Positions 7,688-16,683 are shown, counted from the first letter of the stretch. The stretch is DNA of 64,000 nt from Saccharothrix longispora (GCF_030852425.1 NZ_NSDM01000007.1:248001-312000), one strand, 5' to 3'. Numbers and translations are program-made. Notes: generated by a model not told the origin, from the letters alone.

Positions 7688-7762
7688 TGGGGCGGGTGGG
7701 GTTCGAACCCACGACCTGACGGATTATGAGTCCGCTGCTCTGACCGGCTGAGCTACCGCCCC
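7688..7762 (-). tRNA. tRNA-Met (CAT), elongator type
   Basis: Acceptor GGGGCGG/CCGCCCC, D-arm GCTC...GAGC, anticodon stem GCGGA/TCCGT around the loop CTCATAA (anticodon CAT), T-arm GTGGG-TTCGAAC-CCCAC, discriminator A, no encoded CCA. The absence of the three G-C pairs at the base of the anticodon stem argues against the initiator. A CAT tRNA modified to read isoleucine cannot be excluded from sequence alone. Confidence 0.93.
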
Positions 7763-7847
7763 CTGACGTGCGGTTCTGGAGGGTACAGATCACCGATCGC
7801 CACGTCTCGACAACCCGGCAGGGCGTGACCAAGCTGTGCGCTTGCCG

Positions 7848-8690
7848 CTACGGGGCTCCGAGGTCGGACGGCCGGTAGCCGGTCGGGTAAGCCGGGTACG
7901 TGCGGTTCGGGCGGTTGGTCAGCAGGGGGCGCTTGCGGGGGCCGGCGAGGAGCAGCGCCCGGGCCCTCAGGCGCAGCGCGCGGTGGCCGGCGGTGGTGAG
8001 CCAACGGGGTTGGGGGGTGAAGCCGAACGCGTCCAGCATGGGTTTGTCGAGCATCGCCAGGACCGCTCTCGACGTCACGGCCTTCGGCAGCGGGTACCAG
8101 GAGCAGAACAGGTCCAGGGTGTACTGGCCGATCCGCCGGTTCGTCTCGCTGTACGCGAAGTGCTCGGCCTCGTACGCCCGCTTGAAGGCCCGGAACGCCC
8201 CGTAGGTGTGCGGCACGCCCTTGATGCCCATCCTGGCGCCCACGGCCCGGTAGAAGTGGAACGCGGCCAGGCGCTCGTGGTCGGTCAGCGGCCGCCAGCC
8301 GAAGCGGTCCAGCCAGTCGACCGGGTCGTAGACGAACGTGGACAGCACGTACCGCATGTCGTCGTCGGAGATGTCGTGGCGGCCGTGCAGCCGGTTGACC
8401 ACGCGCAACGCCTCCCGCCCCCTCGGCGAGTCGTAGCCGTGCTCCACGAGTTCGCCCATGAGCAGGGCGGTGTCGTCGTAGCGCTGCTGGGCGCGCCGCT
8501 CGAACTCGCCCGTCTTCGCCAGCAGCGCCGAGATGGACGGCACGCAGTACGTGCGGAACAGGGCGAACTCCAGCGCCCTGACGTAGTCCCACGGGAACTC
8601 GTACCCCGTCGAGAGCCGCATGATCTCCGCGTGGTCGGTCTCGGGGTCCAGCGACGTGATGCGGCGGCGCAGGGCGAAGCGGTCGGCCAT
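7848..8690 (-). CDS. oxygenase MpaB-family protein (DUF2236-like)
   Basis: 280 residues. The family comprises histidine-rich, probably heme- or metal-dependent oxygenases, including latex-clearing protein and fungal MpaB. Seen: DYVRALEFALFRTYCVPSIS, a RYDDTALLMGELVEHG stretch and a DMRYVLSTFVYDPVDW region that is characteristic of the bacterial family, then RLAAFHFYRAVGARMGI. The frame is open to 8954, across a tRNA gene, so the ATG at 8690 is the credible start; its ribosome site is weak. It stands alone between two tRNA genes, so context gives no substrate. Confidence 0.85.
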   Translation of the reverse strand: MADRFALRRRITSLDPETDHAEIMRLSTGYEFPWDYVRALEFALFRTYCVPSISALLAKTGEFERRAQQRYDDTALLMGELVEHGYDSPRGREALRVVNRLHGRHDISDDDMRYVLSTFVYDPVDWLDRFGWRPLTDHERLAAFHFYRAVGARMGIKGVPHTYGAFRAFKRAYEAEHFAYSETNRRIGQYTLDLFCSWYPLPKAVTSRAVLAMLDKPMLDAFGFTPQPRWLTTAGHRALRLRARALLLAGPRKRPLLTNRPNRTYPAYPTGYRPSDLGAP

Positions 8691-8776
8691 GCCGGACAGC
8701 CTGCCGGAAGAAAGTGCCCCGTGCGGGTGACAAACGGGTGGTCCGTGGGTACCCCCGCCCCATGACAACGACGAAA

Positions 8777-8798
8777 CCCCAGGTCGAAGGACCTGGGG
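8777..8798 (-). terminator. intrinsic terminator after tRNA-Asn
   Basis: On the minus strand CCCCAGGTC-CTTC-GACCTGGGG (9-bp stem, tetraloop) followed by TTTCGTCGTTGT, 12 bases after the tRNA 3' end. A classic rho-independent signal. Confidence 0.85.
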
Positions 8799-8809
8799 CT
8801 GCCATCGCG

Positions 8810-8881
8810 CTCCCCCAACTGGATTCGAACCAGTAACCCTTCGATTAACAGTCGAATGCTCTGCCGTTGAGCTATGGGGGA
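8810..8881 (-). tRNA. tRNA-Asn (GTT)
   Basis: Acceptor TCCCCCA/TGGGGGA, anticodon loop CTGTTAA (anticodon GTT), T-arm CTGG-TTCGAAT-CCAG, discriminator G, no encoded CCA. It is followed by the hairpin at 8777-8798. Confidence 0.97.
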
Positions 8882-9016
8882 ATGTTCTGTTGTGGGCCGG
8901 GCCTCGCGGCCTGACGCGCACAACTCTAGCGCATGCGCGGCAGTGCCTGCGCACACCCCCCTGGTTTCCCGGTAGGAAGGGACGTGACCAGGCACGATGG
9001 GAGGAGAGGACACCGC

Positions 9017-9271
9017 ATGAAGGGCATCCTGATCGGCGCGGCCGTCGGCTACGTGCTGGGGGCGCGTGCAGGCCGCCGGCGCTACGACCAGATCGTGCGC
9101 GCCTACCGCTCGCTGACCGACCACCCGGCGGTCCAGGGCGCGGCCGGGATCGTGCGCGCCAAGGTGAGCGAGAAGACCGGTTTCGGACGCCACCAGGGCC
9201 ACCAGGGCACGACCGCCGCCTCGAACGCGAACGGGCACCGGCGCGACCCGGTCATCCCGCGCACCAACTAG
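9017..9271 (+). CDS. YtxH-like small membrane-associated protein
   Basis: 84 residues. The glycine-rich N-terminal helix (GILIGAAVGYVLGARAGRRRYD) followed by a basic, amphipathic segment resembles YtxH-type stress proteins, and the GYVLGARAGRRRYDQI motif is common in actinobacteria. The C-terminal 30 residues are polar and probably disordered. The ATG at 9017 has a GGAGAGGA site seven bases upstream, so the longer frame from 8933 is rejected. Monocistronic, ending in a hairpin shared with the convergent methyltransferase gene. Function unknown. Confidence 0.8.
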   Translation: MKGILIGAAVGYVLGARAGRRRYDQIVRAYRSLTDHPAVQGAAGIVRAKVSEKTGFGRHQGHQGTTAASNANGHRRDPVIPRTN

Positions 9272-9277
9272 GCGATC

Positions 9278-9311
9278 GCCGTGGCCGTCCCGGGCGAGGG
9301 GCGGCCACGGC
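9278..9311. terminator. bidirectional hairpin
   Basis: Perfect 10-bp stem GCCGTGGCCG / CGGCCACGGC with a 14-base loop, between the convergent YtxH-like and methyltransferase genes. Confidence 0.6.
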
Positions 9312-9333
9312 ACGGCGGTGACGACGCCCGAGG

Positions 9334-10080
9334 TCAGGGCACCCGGGCGACCGCGAAGACCCGCCGGAACGGGAACCACGTGGTGCCGTCCGCCCGGCGC
9401 GGGTAGGCCGCGCGCAGGCGTGGCGCGAGCCGCGCCCGGAACTCCTCCCACGAGGCGTCGTCCAGGGCCGCGCGGATCGGTCGCAGCGCCGTCCCGCTGA
9501 TCCACTCCAGCACGGCGTCCTCCCCCTCCAGTCGCTGCACGTACGTGGTCTCCCAGGCGTCCACGGCGGCCTCGGACAGCACTTCCGCGTACCCGACGGG
9601 GTCCAGCACCGGCGATGACCGCACGAGCCCCGCGAGGGCCGGCCACGACTCGTCGACCAGTTCGCGCACCAGCGCGTGCGACGGCCCCGAGAAGTTGCCC
9701 GGCACCTGCACCGCCAGCCACGCCCCGGACGGCAGCCTCCGCACCCAGGCGCGCAGCAGGTCCTCGTGGCCGGGCACCCACTGGAGCACGGCGTTGGTCA
9801 CCACGACGTCGACGTCCTCGGCGGGCTCCCACGCGGCCACGTCGGCCACCCGCGCGTCGACGCCCCGCTCCCGCGCCGCCGCGACCATCTCGGGCGAGGA
9901 GTCGACGGCCTCCACGACCGCCGACGGCCAGCGCTCGGCCAGGGCGAGGGTGAGGTTGCCGGGGCCGCAGCCCAGGTCGACGACGCGGCGCGGCGACGTG
10001 GCGCCGACGCGGGCCACCAACTCGTGGAACGGTCGTGACCGGTGGTCGGCGAACGCGAGGTACTTGCCCGGGTCCCACAT
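9334..10080 (-). CDS. tam: trans-aconitate 2-methyltransferase
   Basis: 248 residues. Family enzymes use S-adenosylmethionine to methylate trans-aconitate, a by-product that inhibits the citric acid cycle. Seen: the family start [21 protein letters not shown], the SAM-binding [12 protein letters not shown], the acidic [11 protein letters not shown] strand, and [14 protein letters not shown]. The family's ending is also recognisable ([11 protein letters not shown]). The ATG at 10080 matches the conserved N-terminus; longer frames run through another gene. A 16-bp palindrome 14 bases upstream suggests repression by a TetR-like protein, whose gene is not here. Confidence 0.92.
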   Translation of the reverse strand: MWDPGKYLAFADHRSRPFHELVARVGATSPRRVVDLGCGPGNLTLALAERWPSAVVEAVDSSPEMVAAARERGVDARVADVAAWEPAEDVDVVVTNAVLQWVPGHEDLLRAWVRRLPSGAWLAVQVPGNFSGPSHALVRELVDESWPALAGLVRSSPVLDPVGYAEVLSEAAVDAWETTYVQRLEGEDAVLEWISGTALRPIRAALDDASWEEFRARLAPRLRAAYPRRADGTTWFPFRRVFAVARVP

Positions 10081-10094
10081 GCGCGACTCCAATA

Positions 10095-10110
10095 CAGTAC
10101 GAACGTACTG
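10095..10110. promoter_or_regulatory. palindromic operator upstream of tam
   Basis: CAGTACG-AA-CGTACTG, a perfect 7-bp inverted repeat, followed by further CGTAC/GTACG half-sites up to about 10130. On the minus strand it covers the expected -10 region of tam. The form is typical of TetR-family operators. Confidence 0.62.
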
Positions 10111-10136
10111 ATACCGTACGCCCGTACTGGCAAGGG

Positions 10137-10658
10137 TCAGTCGACGGGCTTGGCCGCCGCGATCCTCGCCGCCACCGACGCCGCGATGTCGCGCACCGCC
10201 GCCACGTCCGCGTCCGGGTCGGGCCGCACCTGGAGCACCACGCCGTCCCTGCCCGGCACCTTGCGCTGGAGGAACCACGCCCCCGGCGACTCGTGCCGGT
10301 GCCGCGACTTGATCGACGCGGTGACGCGCTCGTGCACCACCTGCGGGATCTTCCCCGGCGACTCCAGCGGGAACCGCGTCGCGGGCAGGTCGCGCAGCAG
10401 CACGGCCTGCCCGGCCTCGCCGTCCTCCACCGCCTCGACGACGGCCAGGGCGTTCCCCGTCCACGTGGCCTTGCTCACCAGGTGCCAGCCGACGCGGCGC
10501 GGTCCGGCCGGGTCCGGCAGCCACAGCCCGCGCGTGGTCGCGATCAGCCACCCGGCGCCGACTGCGGCCGAGGCCAGCACGTTCTCGTCGGCGTCCAGCG
10601 ACCCGGCGAACCCCTCGGGCGCGCCCGAGCCGAAGATCCTCCGGAACAGTTCCCTCAC
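10137..10658 (-). CDS. conserved hypothetical protein downstream of dnaG
   Basis: 173 residues, mostly beta/alpha with no membrane segment. Recognisable stretches are [31 protein letters not shown] and [16 protein letters not shown]. The GTG at 10658 sits inside the dnaG stop (GTGA), so it is coupled to primase translation. I recall homologues at this place in many actinobacterial genomes, but no function. The [18 protein letters not shown] part looks like a PH-type bacterial fold that reports a stored value; that is only an impression. Confidence 0.82.
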   Translation of the reverse strand: MRELFRRIFGSGAPEGFAGSLDADENVLASAAVGAGWLIATTRGLWLPDPAGPRRVGWHLVSKATWTGNALAVVEAVEDGEAGQAVLLRDLPATRFPLESPGKIPQVVHERVTASIKSRHRHESPGAWFLQRKVPGRDGVVLQVRPDPDADVAAVRDIAASVAARIAAAKPVD

Positions 10659-12550
10659 AGCCCGCCCACCGCCTGTTCGCCCAGTGCCTTGTGGTACTCC
10701 TCCAGGGCGATCAGGTCGCCGAAGAGGTGGCGGTACTCGTCGGGCTCGTCGATCGGCGACACCCGCCGCAGCCGCGACTTGATCTCCGCGATCTGCCGGG
10801 ACACCAGCATCTTCTGCACCCCGGCCAGCACGCCCTGCACGTAGCGGTACTCGTCCGCCTTCACCTGGAGCGGCTCCACGGACAGCTCGCGCAGCACCGT
10901 CCGCACGGACTGCTGCGCGCACGCCTGCGACACCGACTCCAGGAACGTCGGCCCGGACAACCCGGACGACGTGCCGCCCGCCTCCCGGATCGCCCGGTGC
11001 AGCGCCTGGTAGGCGGGGTGCGTGAACGCGTCGTCCGGCAGCGAGTCGTAGTACGGCCCGGCCATCTCGGGCAGCTGGAGCGCCGCCTTGAGCGCCTCCC
11101 GCTCGGTGCGCAGCGCCGGGTCGCGCGGGTCGGGGCGCGGCGGGCCGCTCACGTCCACCGCCGGCGCGCCCTGGTTCGGGTCCACGGCCACCCGCCGCGT
11201 GGGGGCCGCCGCCGGGGCGCGCCCGTTGGCCGTCTCCCGCACCCGGCGCACGACCGCGGCCTCGTCCTCCCAGCCCACCCACCACGCCAGGCGCGTGGCG
11301 TACCCGTCGCGCTTGGCCCGGTCCTTGATCTGGGCGACGAACGGCACCATCTTCTTCAGCGCCTCGACGCGGCCGTCCACCGAGTCCAGGTCGTAGTCGC
11401 GCAGCTGCGCCTTGATGGCGAACTCGACCAGCGGCGTGCGCCGGGCCACGAGGTCGCGCACCGCCACGTCACCCTTCTCCTGCCGCAGCTCGCACGGGTC
11501 CATGCCGTCGGGCGCGACCGCGATGTAGGTCTGCGCGGAGAACTGCTGCTCGCCCTCGAACGCCTTGAGCGCCGCCTTCTGCCCGGCCGCGTCGCCGTCG
11601 AAGGTGAAGATCACCTCACCGCTGAGGGAGTCGTCGATCAGCAGCCGCCGCAGCACGTTCATGTGGTCCGGGCCGAACGCCGTGCCGCACGACGCGACGG
11701 CCGTGGGCACGCCCGCGAGGTGCATGGCCATCACGTCGGTGTAGCCCTCGACGACGACGGCCTGCCGGCGCTTGGCGATCTCCTTCTTGGCCAGGTCCAG
11801 CCCGAACAGCACCTGGGACTTCTTGTAGATCGGGCTCTCGGAGGTGTTCAGGTACTTGGCCTGGATCGGGTCGTCGTCGAAGATCCGGCGCGCGCCGAAC
11901 CCGACGACCTCCCCGCCCATGTCCCGGATGGGCCACAGCAGCCGCCGGTGGAACCGGTCGATCGGGCCCTGCCTGCCCTCCTTGGTCAGCTGGGCCTTGA
12001 GCAGCTCGGTCAGCTCGAACCCGCGCCCGAGCAGGTGCTTGGTCAGCTTGTCCCAGCCGCCGGGCGCGAAGCCGCAGCCGAACTGGCGGGCGGCGGCCTC
12101 GTCGAAGCCGCGCTGCGCCAGGAACTCGCGCGCCGGCATGGCGTCGGGCGTGGCGAGCTGCTCGGCGTAGAACTCGGCGGCGGCGCGGTGCGCCTCGATG
12201 AGCCTGCTGCGGGTGCCGCGGTCGCGCTGGACCGTGGCGCCGCCGCCCTCGTAGACCAGCTGGATGCCCGCCCGGTCGGCGAGCCGCTCCACCGCCTCCA
12301 CGAACCCGAGGTGCTCGATCTTCATCACGAACGCGATGACGTCGCCGCCCTCGCCGCAGCCGAAGCAGTGGAACGTGCCGTGCGAGGGGCGCACGTTGAA
12401 CGACGGCGACTTCTCGTCGTGGAACGGGCAGAGCCCCTTCAGCGCGCCGGAGCCGGCACCGCGCAGCGAGACGTGGTCCCCCACGACGTCGTCGATCCGG
12501 CTCCGGTCACGCACCAACGCGATGTCGCTCTCCCGGATGCGTCCTGCCAC
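10655..12550 (-). CDS. dnaG: DNA primase
   Basis: 631 residues, the usual actinobacterial length. It synthesises RNA primers at the replication fork. In order: an N-terminal zinc-binding domain ([12 protein letters not shown], then [10 protein letters not shown]), the catalytic core with the TOPRIM strand [16 protein letters not shown] and the acidic [12 protein letters not shown], and a C-terminal helicase-binding domain. The frame is open to 12622, but the GTG at 12550 starts the conserved [15 protein letters not shown]. It is divergent from the ECF41 sigma gene with only 34 bases between starts, so transcription of one or both is probably leaderless. Confidence 0.97.
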   Translation of the reverse strand: MAGRIRESDIALVRDRSRIDDVVGDHVSLRGAGSGALKGLCPFHDEKSPSFNVRPSHGTFHCFGCGEGGDVIAFVMKIEHLGFVEAVERLADRAGIQLVYEGGGATVQRDRGTRSRLIEAHRAAAEFYAEQLATPDAMPAREFLAQRGFDEAAARQFGCGFAPGGWDKLTKHLLGRGFELTELLKAQLTKEGRQGPIDRFHRRLLWPIRDMGGEVVGFGARRIFDDDPIQAKYLNTSESPIYKKSQVLFGLDLAKKEIAKRRQAVVVEGYTDVMAMHLAGVPTAVASCGTAFGPDHMNVLRRLLIDDSLSGEVIFTFDGDAAGQKAALKAFEGEQQFSAQTYIAVAPDGMDPCELRQEKGDVAVRDLVARRTPLVEFAIKAQLRDYDLDSVDGRVEALKKMVPFVAQIKDRAKRDGYATRLAWWVGWEDEAAVVRRVRETANGRAPAAAPTRRVAVDPNQGAPAVDVSGPPRPDPRDPALRTEREALKAALQLPEMAGPYYDSLPDDAFTHPAYQALHRAIREAGGTSSGLSGPTFLESVSQACAQQSVRTVLRELSVEPLQVKADEYRYVQGVLAGVQKMLVSRQIAEIKSRLRRVSPIDEPDEYRHLFGDLIALEEYHKALGEQAVGGL

Positions 12551-12584
12551 GTCGACCGAGTCTAGTGCTGGCAGACTGGTGCCC

Positions 12585-13523
12585 GTGACCGCAGCCGAGC
12601 AGACCCTGGTCGCGACCTTCACCGGCCTGCGCTCCCACCTCGTCGGGGTGGCCTACCGGCTCACCGGCAGCGTCGCGGACGCCGAGGACGCCGTGCAGGA
12701 GGCGTGGCTGCGGCTGTCCGGGCTGTCGGCGGAGGGCCGCGCGGCGATCCGCGACCCGAAGGGCTGGCTGACGACCGTCGTGGGGCGGATCTGCCTGGAC
12801 CGGCTGCGGTCGGCGGCGGTGCGGCGCGAGCGGTACGTCGGGCAGTGGCTGCCCGAGCCGCTGGTGACCTCCGGCGAGGACGACCCGCTGGACGCGGTGG
12901 TGCGCGACGACGGCGTGCGGATGGCGGCGCTGGTGGTGCTCGACCGGCTCACGCCCGAGCAGCGGGTGGCGTTCGTGCTGCACGACGCGTTCGGCGTGCC
13001 GTTCGACGAGATCGCGGACGTGCTGGGCGTGACGACGGCCACGGCGCGCCAGCACGCGTCGCGGGGCCGCCGCGCCGCCGCCGACGCCGACCCGCCGCCC
13101 AGGATCGCCCTGGAGGAGCAGCGCGAGGTGCTGGAGCGGTTCCTCGCGGCGCTCGCGGCGGGTGACGTGGGCGCCGTGGTCGGGCTGCTGCACCCGGACG
13201 TCGTGGTGGTGGGCGACGGCGGCGGCAAGGCGAAGACCGCGATCAACGTGGTGTCCGGCGCGGACAAGGTGGCCCGCTTCCTGTTCGGCCTGGTGCGCAA
13301 GTACGGCGGGCTGAGCACCGGGCGCCCGGCGCTGGTCAACGGCGACCTGGGGGTGCTGATCCCGGCGACCGACGACGTGACCGAGCGGGTCAGCGCGTTC
13401 GCGGTGCGCGACGGCCTGGTGGTGGCCGTCTACGACGTGTCGAACCCGGACAAGCTCGCCCACGTCGACTTCGCGGCGGGCGGTGTCACGGCATCGGCAC
13501 CCGGCACGCCTCCCCCGACGTGA
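12585..13523 (+). CDS. ECF41-group RNA polymerase sigma factor with SnoaL-like tail
   Basis: 312 residues. Sigma region 2 (RLTGSVADAEDAVQEAWLRL) and region 4 (LTPEQRVAFVLHDAFGVPFD, then a DVLGVTTATARQHASRGRR helix-turn-helix) are followed by about 120 residues of SnoaL/NTF2-like fold ending in a YDVSNPDKL motif. That tail and motif mark the ECF41 group, in which the extension acts in place of a separate anti-sigma factor. The next gene, convergent with 38 bases of overlap, is the typical ECF41 target. GTG at 12585 is preferred; GTG at 12579 is also in frame. The signal it senses is unknown. Confidence 0.92.
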   Translation: MTAAEQTLVATFTGLRSHLVGVAYRLTGSVADAEDAVQEAWLRLSGLSAEGRAAIRDPKGWLTTVVGRICLDRLRSAAVRRERYVGQWLPEPLVTSGEDDPLDAVVRDDGVRMAALVVLDRLTPEQRVAFVLHDAFGVPFDEIADVLGVTTATARQHASRGRRAAADADPPPRIALEEQREVLERFLAALAAGDVGAVVGLLHPDVVVVGDGGGKAKTAINVVSGADKVARFLFGLVRKYGGLSTGRPALVNGDLGVLIPATDDVTERVSAFAVRDGLVVAVYDVSNPDKLAHVDFAAGGVTASAPGTPPPT

Positions 13524-14052
13524 AGCCCTGGTCGGTGATGCCCAGCGCCGAGTTGAACCGGGCCCGCTGGTTCTCCAGCGCGATCAGGTAGGTCAGCTCG
13601 ACCAGCCCCCGGTGGCCGAGCCGCGCGTCCAGCTCGGCGACCTGCTCGTCGGTGACGGCGGTCGGGGTGGCGGTCATCGCCTCGACGTAGGCCAGCGCCA
13701 GCTTCTCCAGCCCGGTGTACCGGTCGGAGCGCGCGTAGTCGCGGACCTCCTGGAGCCGGTCGACGTCCAGGCCCTCGTGCTTGATCAGCATGGTGCCGAA
13801 GTCGACGCACCACGAGCAGCCCGCGGTGACGGCGGTCGCGTACACCACCAGCTCGCGCAGCGACACCGGCAGCGTCGTCGCGGCCTTCTCCACGCCCAGC
13901 TCGTGGCGGGCGCCCGCGACCAGCAGCTTCCGGTGGTGCGCCGACACGGCCACCGGCTCGGGCACCGCGCCGAACCGGCGCTTCGCGAACCGGTAGGCGA
14001 GCCTGACCAGCGGGCCGGCCTCGCGGGTGGTGACAACGGGAATCCTGGGCAT
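13486..14052 (-). CDS. carboxymuconolactone decarboxylase-family protein (ECF41 target)
   Basis: 188 residues of the AhpD/CMD fold. The catalytic region is VTAGCSWCVDFGTMLIKHEG: CxxC with a histidine eight residues later, as in AhpD-like thiol enzymes that reduce peroxides or aldehydes. It is convergent with the ECF41 gene. Upstream is a near match to the ECF41 promoter, and the 5' leader folds over the ribosome site (see 14053-14111). The ATG at 14052 has GAGGAGGGG four bases before it. Redox or carbonyl stress is a reasonable guess for its role. The decarboxylase activity in the family name is unlikely to be literal. Confidence 0.9.
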   Translation of the reverse strand: MPRIPVVTTREAGPLVRLAYRFAKRRFGAVPEPVAVSAHHRKLLVAGARHELGVEKAATTLPVSLRELVVYATAVTAGCSWCVDFGTMLIKHEGLDVDRLQEVRDYARSDRYTGLEKLALAYVEAMTATPTAVTDEQVAELDARLGHRGLVELTYLIALENQRARFNSALGITDQGFTSGEACRVPMP

Positions 14053-14087
14053 GTCCCCTCCTCGTCCTCGGTCTTCGAGGAGGGGAC
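14053..14087 (-). promoter_or_regulatory. inverted repeat covering the ribosome site of the CMD gene
   Basis: GTCCCCTCCTCG / CGAGGAGGGGAC, a perfect 12-bp stem with an 11-base loop, ending directly at the ATG. The Shine-Dalgarno bases lie entirely in the 3' arm. If the transcript begins far enough upstream, translation would be blocked until the stem opens. Confidence 0.65.
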
Positions 14088-14111
14088 GGCGGGGAGCGCC
14101 GGAACGTGACG
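14085..14111 (-). promoter_or_regulatory. ECF41-type promoter of the CMD gene
   Basis: CGTCACG, then exactly 16 bases, then CGTC on the minus strand. The ECF41 consensus I recall is TGTCACA-16-CGTC; the -35 core GTCAC, the -10 and the spacer all match. The -35 box begins two bases from the serpin stop. Confidence 0.7.
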
Positions 14112-14112
14112 A

Positions 14113-15159
14113 CTAGGGCTCGACCACCTGGGCGAGGAAGAACACCACGCCCGTCTCGGCGTGCCGGACGAGGAACAGGAACGGCCGGTCCACGCGCACC
14201 TCGCGGCCGGGTTCGGCGGGGATGAACGACGTCATGCGCATCACCACGGCGGTCGCCGCCGCGCCCTCGAAGCCCTGCTCGTCGACCCGCAGCACGGCCT
14301 CGTGCACCACGTCGTCCACGTACAGGCGCGGGTCGGGGCTGAGCCCGCTGAGGTCGGCCTCGCGGGTGAACAGGGTGGTCACGCCGATCTGCCGGAGCGC
14401 CGGGGCCAGCGAGGTGTTGAGGCCGATGTCGAGCTTCGGCAGGTACAGGTCGACGCGCTCCCAGTCGAGCGCGTCGAGCACCTCGGGCACGCCGTCGGTG
14501 GGGCCCAGCTCGTCCTCGGGCAGCAGCACGACCGCCTCGACGCCGCCGTTCGCGGCCAGCGCCACGGCCTCCCAGCCGGCGGCGCGCGCGTAGCGGGCGT
14601 TGTCCTCGCGGCGCATGGTCGGCACGTCGCCCGCGCCCCGGAACGGCCGGTCGGCCGTGTCGTGCTCGGGGAACTCCGCGTTCCACGCGCACTTCAGGTA
14701 CAGGGCGTTGACCAGGGTGGCGACCGTGTCGGTGGTGATCGAACCGCGGCCGAGCAGCTCGGGGACCAGCCCGCGCGTGGTGTCGGCGACGTCGGCGTTG
14801 ATCATGCCCCGCGCGCCCTCGGGGTCGGTGGCGAACGGCGCCGACCGCGCGCCCGCGCCGGGCCAGCCCGCCAGGTCGGCGAGGAAGCCGTCCTCCAGCG
14901 GCAGCGCGTCGGACGCCCACAGCGTGTTGGCCACGGCGAACTCGGCGTCGTCACCGACCGCGGTGGCCTTGAGCAGCTTGGCGTTGTCCTCGCCCAGCAG
15001 CGCCACCAGCTCGGCCGCGGTGTCGCCGCGCGCCGCCTCGGCGGTCGTGCCCAGGGCACTGGCCACCGAGTACGGGGACCAGCAGGCGTTGCGCGTGCGG
15101 TCGGGTGCGACGGCGTCGTGCAGGGCGAGGGCGAACGTCAGGGGCGCTCGGTCAGGCAC
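14113..15159 (-). CDS. serpin-type protease inhibitor
   Basis: 348 residues, a complete but compact serpin. Seen: the helix-B ACWSPYSVASALG, VANTLWASD, the strand-3A/shutter part LVNALYLKCAWNAEF, the hinge of the reactive loop FEGAAATAVVM, and DRPFLFLVRHAETGVVFF at the end. The small-residue hinge indicates an inhibitory, loop-inserting serpin. The scissile bond falls near MRMTS, but I cannot fix it. There is no signal peptide, so it acts in the cytoplasm or is released otherwise. The GTG at 15159 fits the conserved N-terminus. Serpins are sporadic in bacteria and probably acquired. Confidence 0.93.
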   Translation of the reverse strand: MPDRAPLTFALALHDAVAPDRTRNACWSPYSVASALGTTAEAARGDTAAELVALLGEDNAKLLKATAVGDDAEFAVANTLWASDALPLEDGFLADLAGWPGAGARSAPFATDPEGARGMINADVADTTRGLVPELLGRGSITTDTVATLVNALYLKCAWNAEFPEHDTADRPFRGAGDVPTMRREDNARYARAAGWEAVALAANGGVEAVVLLPEDELGPTDGVPEVLDALDWERVDLYLPKLDIGLNTSLAPALRQIGVTTLFTREADLSGLSPDPRLYVDDVVHEAVLRVDEQGFEGAAATAVVMRMTSFIPAEPGREVRVDRPFLFLVRHAETGVVFFLAQVVEP

Positions 15160-15362
15160 TGGGTTTCCTCCACCACTGTCGGGTCGTCCGGGATGGGCCG
15201 TTCGCCGGTGCCGCCCGCCGGACCGGGTGGCACGGGGTGTCGTGGTTCGCGGACGCCGGCGGAACCGTCGTCGGTGTCGCCGTCGGTGTCGCCGTCACGG
15301 TGCCGGTCCGGGTGCTTCCGCCGGTACCGGCGGGCCCCCGTGCTCGCGCGGGTCCGCGCCAC
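15138..15362 (-). CDS. doubtful 74-residue polar ORF before the serpin
   Basis: An open frame of 74 codons starting GTG at 15362 and ending 22 bases inside the serpin gene. It is rich in Arg, Asp, Pro and Thr, with a small repeat (DRHRDGDTDGDTDDG). It has no good ribosome site and no recognisable domain. It fills the only gap between dgt and the serpin gene, so it may be leader sequence rather than a gene. Confidence 0.28.
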   Translation of the reverse strand: MARTRASTGARRYRRKHPDRHRDGDTDGDTDDGSAGVREPRHPVPPGPAGGTGERPIPDDPTVVEETQCLTERP

Positions 15363-15420
15363 GGTCAGGACCCGCCGGGCGGTCGGTCGTCATCGGTCAT
15401 GCCTCCGAGTGTGCCACCGG

Positions 15421-16683
15421 TCACACGCCGCGCGCGGGTGTCGCGGTCAGTGCCCGGTGCCAGGCGACGGCCTGGGCGTCGGTGAGCGAGGCGACCTGGT
15501 CGACCACGACCCGCAGCCGCGCCGCGTCGTCGCCCGCCGCGTGCCAGGCCGGGTGGAACGCCGGGTCGAGGCCCTCGGGCGCGCCGGTGAGCAGGGCGTG
15601 CACCAGTTCGGCGATCAGCTCGCGCTGCCCGACCTGCATGCGCAGCCGGTCCGGGTCGCTCATCACGTACCGGACGGCGACCGCCTTGAGCAGCGCCACC
15701 TCGGCCTGCGCCCGCGCGGGCACCACCAGGTCGGCCTCGTAGCGGGTGAGCGGGCCGTCGCCGTGCACCTCGCGCGTCGCGCCGACCGCGGCGGAGGCGA
15801 AGCGGCCGACCAGCTCGCTGGTGAGGCGCTTGAGCGCGACCTGCGCGCGCCGCGACCCGTCGTACTCGGCGAGGTCGGCGATGACCGGCAGGGCGAGCAG
15901 TTCCGCCGCGGTGGCCTCCAGGACGTCCACGGGCTCGTCGCAGAAGTGCTTCGCGGCCAGCTCGGCGATGGCGGTGCGCTCGACCGGGTCGCCGAGGGCC
16001 GAGAGCCGGATGCGGTGCGCGAGGACGCCGTCCTCCACGTCGTGCACCGAGTAGGCGACGTCGTCGGCCCAGTCCATGACCTGGGCCTCCAGGCAGCGCC
16101 GGTGGTCGGGCGCGCCCTCGCGGACCCACCGGAACACGTCGAGGTCGTCGTCGTAGGCGCCGAACTTCGCCGTGCCGGGGCGCCGGGGCCACGGGTACTT
16201 GGTGGCCGCGTCGAGGCAGGCGCGGGTCAGGTTGAGGCCGCGTTCCGTCTTGGGCTCCAGCCTGGTCAGGATGCGCAGGGTCTGCGCGTTGCCCTCGAAC
16301 CCGCCGCACGGCCCGGCCAGCTCGTCGAGCGCGCGCTCCCCGTTGTGCCCGAACGGCGGGTGCCCGATGTCGTGCGCCAGGCCGGCGGTGTCGACGACGT
16401 CGGGGTCGCAGCCCAGCTCCTCGCCGATGCCCCGGCCGATCTGGGCGACTTCGAGGGAGTGCGTGAGGCGGGTGCGCGGCACACCGGTCACCTCCGCGCC
16501 CTCGTTCGGCCCGACGACCTGCGTCTTGCCCGCCAGCCGGCGCAGGGCGGCCGAGTGCAGCACCCGTGCCCGGTCGCGCGAGAACGGCGTGCGCCGCTCC
16601 GCGCGCGCACCGGGCAGCACGGCGCCCTTGGGCCGCTCCCCCAGCAGCCGCGCGCAGTCGTGTTCGGTGTAGCCGCCGCTCAT
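15421..16683 (-). CDS. dgt: deoxyguanosinetriphosphate triphosphohydrolase-like protein
   Basis: 420 residues of the HD superfamily. The metal motifs are [15 protein letters not shown], the HD pair in [18 protein letters not shown], and the distal aspartate in [19 protein letters not shown]. Enzymes of this family remove tripolyphosphate from dNTPs and limit nucleotide pools. The same gene lies next to dnaG in mycobacteria; here the ECF41/CMD/serpin genes are inserted between them. ATG at 16683. Substrate preference in actinobacterial members is not fixed by sequence. Confidence 0.94.
   Translation of the reverse strand: MSGGYTEHDCARLLGERPKGAVLPGARAERRTPFSRDRARVLHSAALRRLAGKTQVVGPNEGAEVTGVPRTRLTHSLEVAQIGRGIGEELGCDPDVVDTAGLAHDIGHPPFGHNGERALDELAGPCGGFEGNAQTLRILTRLEPKTERGLNLTRACLDAATKYPWPRRPGTAKFGAYDDDLDVFRWVREGAPDHRRCLEAQVMDWADDVAYSVHDVEDGVLAHRIRLSALGDPVERTAIAELAAKHFCDEPVDVLEATAAELLALPVIADLAEYDGSRRAQVALKRLTSELVGRFASAAVGATREVHGDGPLTRYEADLVVPARAQAEVALLKAVAVRYVMSDPDRLRMQVGQRELIAELVHALLTGAPEGLDPAFHPAWHAAGDDAARLRVVVDQVASLTDAQAVAWHRALTATPARGV

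Noticed and set aside
7848-8954. Long N-terminal extension of the MpaB-family protein
   Set aside because: The extension would be translated across the tRNA-Asn gene and its terminator. The ATG at 8690 gives a normal family start.
15240-15310. Short repeated GGTGTCGCCGTC units as a regulatory repeat
   Set aside because: The copies are few and imperfect and fall in a low-confidence polar ORF; no symmetry or spacing suggests a binding site.
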